This document shows, piece after piece, positions 4,535 to 5,295 of a stretch of 5,295 nucleotides of DNA. Source of the DNA: Nitrosarchaeum sp. (lineage in GTDB: Archaea > Thermoproteota > Nitrososphaeria > Nitrososphaerales > Nitrosopumilaceae); contig JABFSW010000213.1 of NCBI GenBank assembly GCA_013140415.1, forward strand, positions 1 through 5,295, read 5' to 3'. Each line of letters starts with the position of its first letter. Position 1 is the first letter of the stretch. Position numbers and translations under genes: made by a program. The notes under the pieces were generated by a model, which had not been told where the DNA came from, ran no database searches, and saw only the letters and a program-made list of their open reading frames with translations.

Positions 4535-5295
4535 TCAATGCTTTCTGAAAATTGTAAAGATACTCATTATTATCAGAGAAGATATCATTCCAGTAATTCC
4601 CAGTAATTCATTAGATGCATACAAAACAGTAGACCCTACAAATATTGCAGATGAGACAATACTTCCAGAAAGTAAAATATTAGATTTTGGTTTAGCATTT
4701 AAGAATTGAAGTGATCTGTTTTCATCAATAAATTTTTTGAGTTCTGGTGCAATTGAGATAGTAGCATCAATTGATTTTGCAAATCTTTGAAAAGAATATT
4801 TTATCTCTTCAATATATGCATCTTTGATCAAATGTTCTTTTTCTAAAATTTCTCTTAATACTTTGACAAATTTAAAATCAACTTTATGTGTTTTGTAGAT
4901 TCCTTCTATGATTGATGCCATTCTCATGTACAACGCTAGATTTTTTGGAAGAACAAATGGAAATTTACTCATTGTTTTGTTTGCAAGTTCCATTAAACTT
5001 TGTACTTCCATTTCGTCTGGTTTTTTTCCATGCATTGCACGAACAGCCAATTCTATTCCTTTCTCAATTACTGATCGGTTAAAATCAGGAGTTAGCATTC
5101 CAAGGTCAGCCATTGCATTGACAGTTCTTGGAGGATCTTTCTCAACTAAGGCAAGATAAAGTCTGATTAGTCTTAGTCTAGTTTCATTGTCTAATCGTCC
5201 AACCATTCCATAGTCATAAAGAATGAGTTTTCCATCGTCAGTTACTGAAATGTTTCCAGGATGGGGATCTGCGTGAAATAGTGAATGACGCAAAA
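4535..5295 (-). CDS. UbiB/ABC1/ADCK-family atypical kinase, C-terminal part (5' end outside window)
   Basis: About 253 residues are visible and the frame runs off the right edge. The first in-frame TTG (5293-5291) is an internal Leu, because the visible part opens in the catalytic loop. That loop is FHADPHPGN (catalytic-type D9 and metal-binding N14, counted from that Leu), followed by LILYDYG (D27, equivalent to the DFG Asp), both hallmarks of UbiB/ABC1 proteins. A helical region follows. The end carries two hydrophobic helices (about 206-226 and 231-249) and a basic tail (FRKH), typical of UbiB membrane anchoring. Family members are ATPases/kinases needed for isoprenoid quinone or lipid metabolism. 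An archaeon of this type would be expected to use menaquinone-type quinones, so the ubiquinone-specific name should not be transferred. The KxGQ N-terminal motif cannot be checked here. Confidence 0.85.
   Translation of the reverse strand, partial: LRHSLFHADPHPGNISVTDDGKLILYDYGMVGRLDNETRLRLIRLYLALVEKDPPRTVNAMADLGMLTPDFNRSVIEKGIELAVRAMHGKKPDEMEVQSLMELANKTMSKFPFVLPKNLALYMRMASIIEGIYKTHKVDFKFVKVLREILEKEHLIKDAYIEEIKYSFQRFAKSIDATISIAPELKKFIDENRSLQFLNAKPKSNILLSGSIVSSAIFVGSTVLYASNELLGITGMISSLIIMSIFTIFRKH

Noticed and set aside
4908..5159. 83-aa open frame on the + strand opposite the UbiB-like gene
   Set aside because: It lies entirely antisense to a strongly supported conserved protein, has an incoherent composition and no promoter at its start.
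5291..5293. TTG as the start of the UbiB-like gene
   Set aside because: It would begin the protein within the catalytic loop and drop the N-terminal half of the domain; it is an internal Leu at the window edge.
1..5295. CRISPR array, tRNA, rRNA, insertion sequence or long direct repeats
   Set aside because: I looked because of the Cas4-like gene and saw no regularly spaced repeats, no tRNA-like cloverleaf, no transposase and no paired terminal inverted repeats.

Overview
The window looks like a compact stretch of an AT-rich archaeal chromosome, most likely a marine ammonia-oxidising archaeon (Nitrososphaerota/Thaumarchaeota, Nitrosopumilus-like). This rests on protein character (archaeal-type UMP kinase, COG1078-type HD hydrolase, archaeal LEA14-like protein, archaeal Hsp20). 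It also rests on TATA-like boxes placed about 23-30 nt before start codons with almost no leader, and on very tight gene packing. The taxon is an inference; no rRNA or other marker gene is present.

Layout. The left edge carries the 3' end of a Cas4-like PD-(D/E)XK/iron-sulfur nuclease gene on the + strand. Next, on the - strand, come an unlisted 36-residue single-pass membrane protein gene (362-472) with its own TATA box and, further right, a membrane-anchored LEA14/WHy-domain protein starting at GTG (588-1145). A 71-bp divergent promoter region separates that gene from an unrecognised 118-residue + strand gene (1217-1573). That gene meets the next - strand gene stop-to-stop with no spacer.

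The centre (4070 down to 1574) is a three-gene - strand operon: thymidylate kinase, SAMHD1-like HD hydrolase, UMP kinase. Its junctions are ATGA and TAATG overlaps, so the three are almost certainly co-transcribed and probably translationally coupled. Together they would phosphorylate dTMP, hydrolyse (d)NTPs and phosphorylate UMP, a small pyrimidine/dNTP homeostasis module.

Right of a 77-bp divergent promoter region lies a small heat-shock protein gene (4148-4534, + strand). It also abuts, stop to stop, the C-terminal two-thirds or so of a UbiB/ABC1-family atypical kinase (- strand), which runs off the right edge.

No rRNA, tRNA, CRISPR array or insertion sequence was seen, and no stretch above 300 bp lacks a gene. 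The most interesting points are the thymidylate kinase, which is strikingly eukaryote-like yet has altered residues at both usual Mg2+-site motifs (GKKT instead of GKST, NRY instead of DRY), the operon it heads, and the tiny membrane protein.
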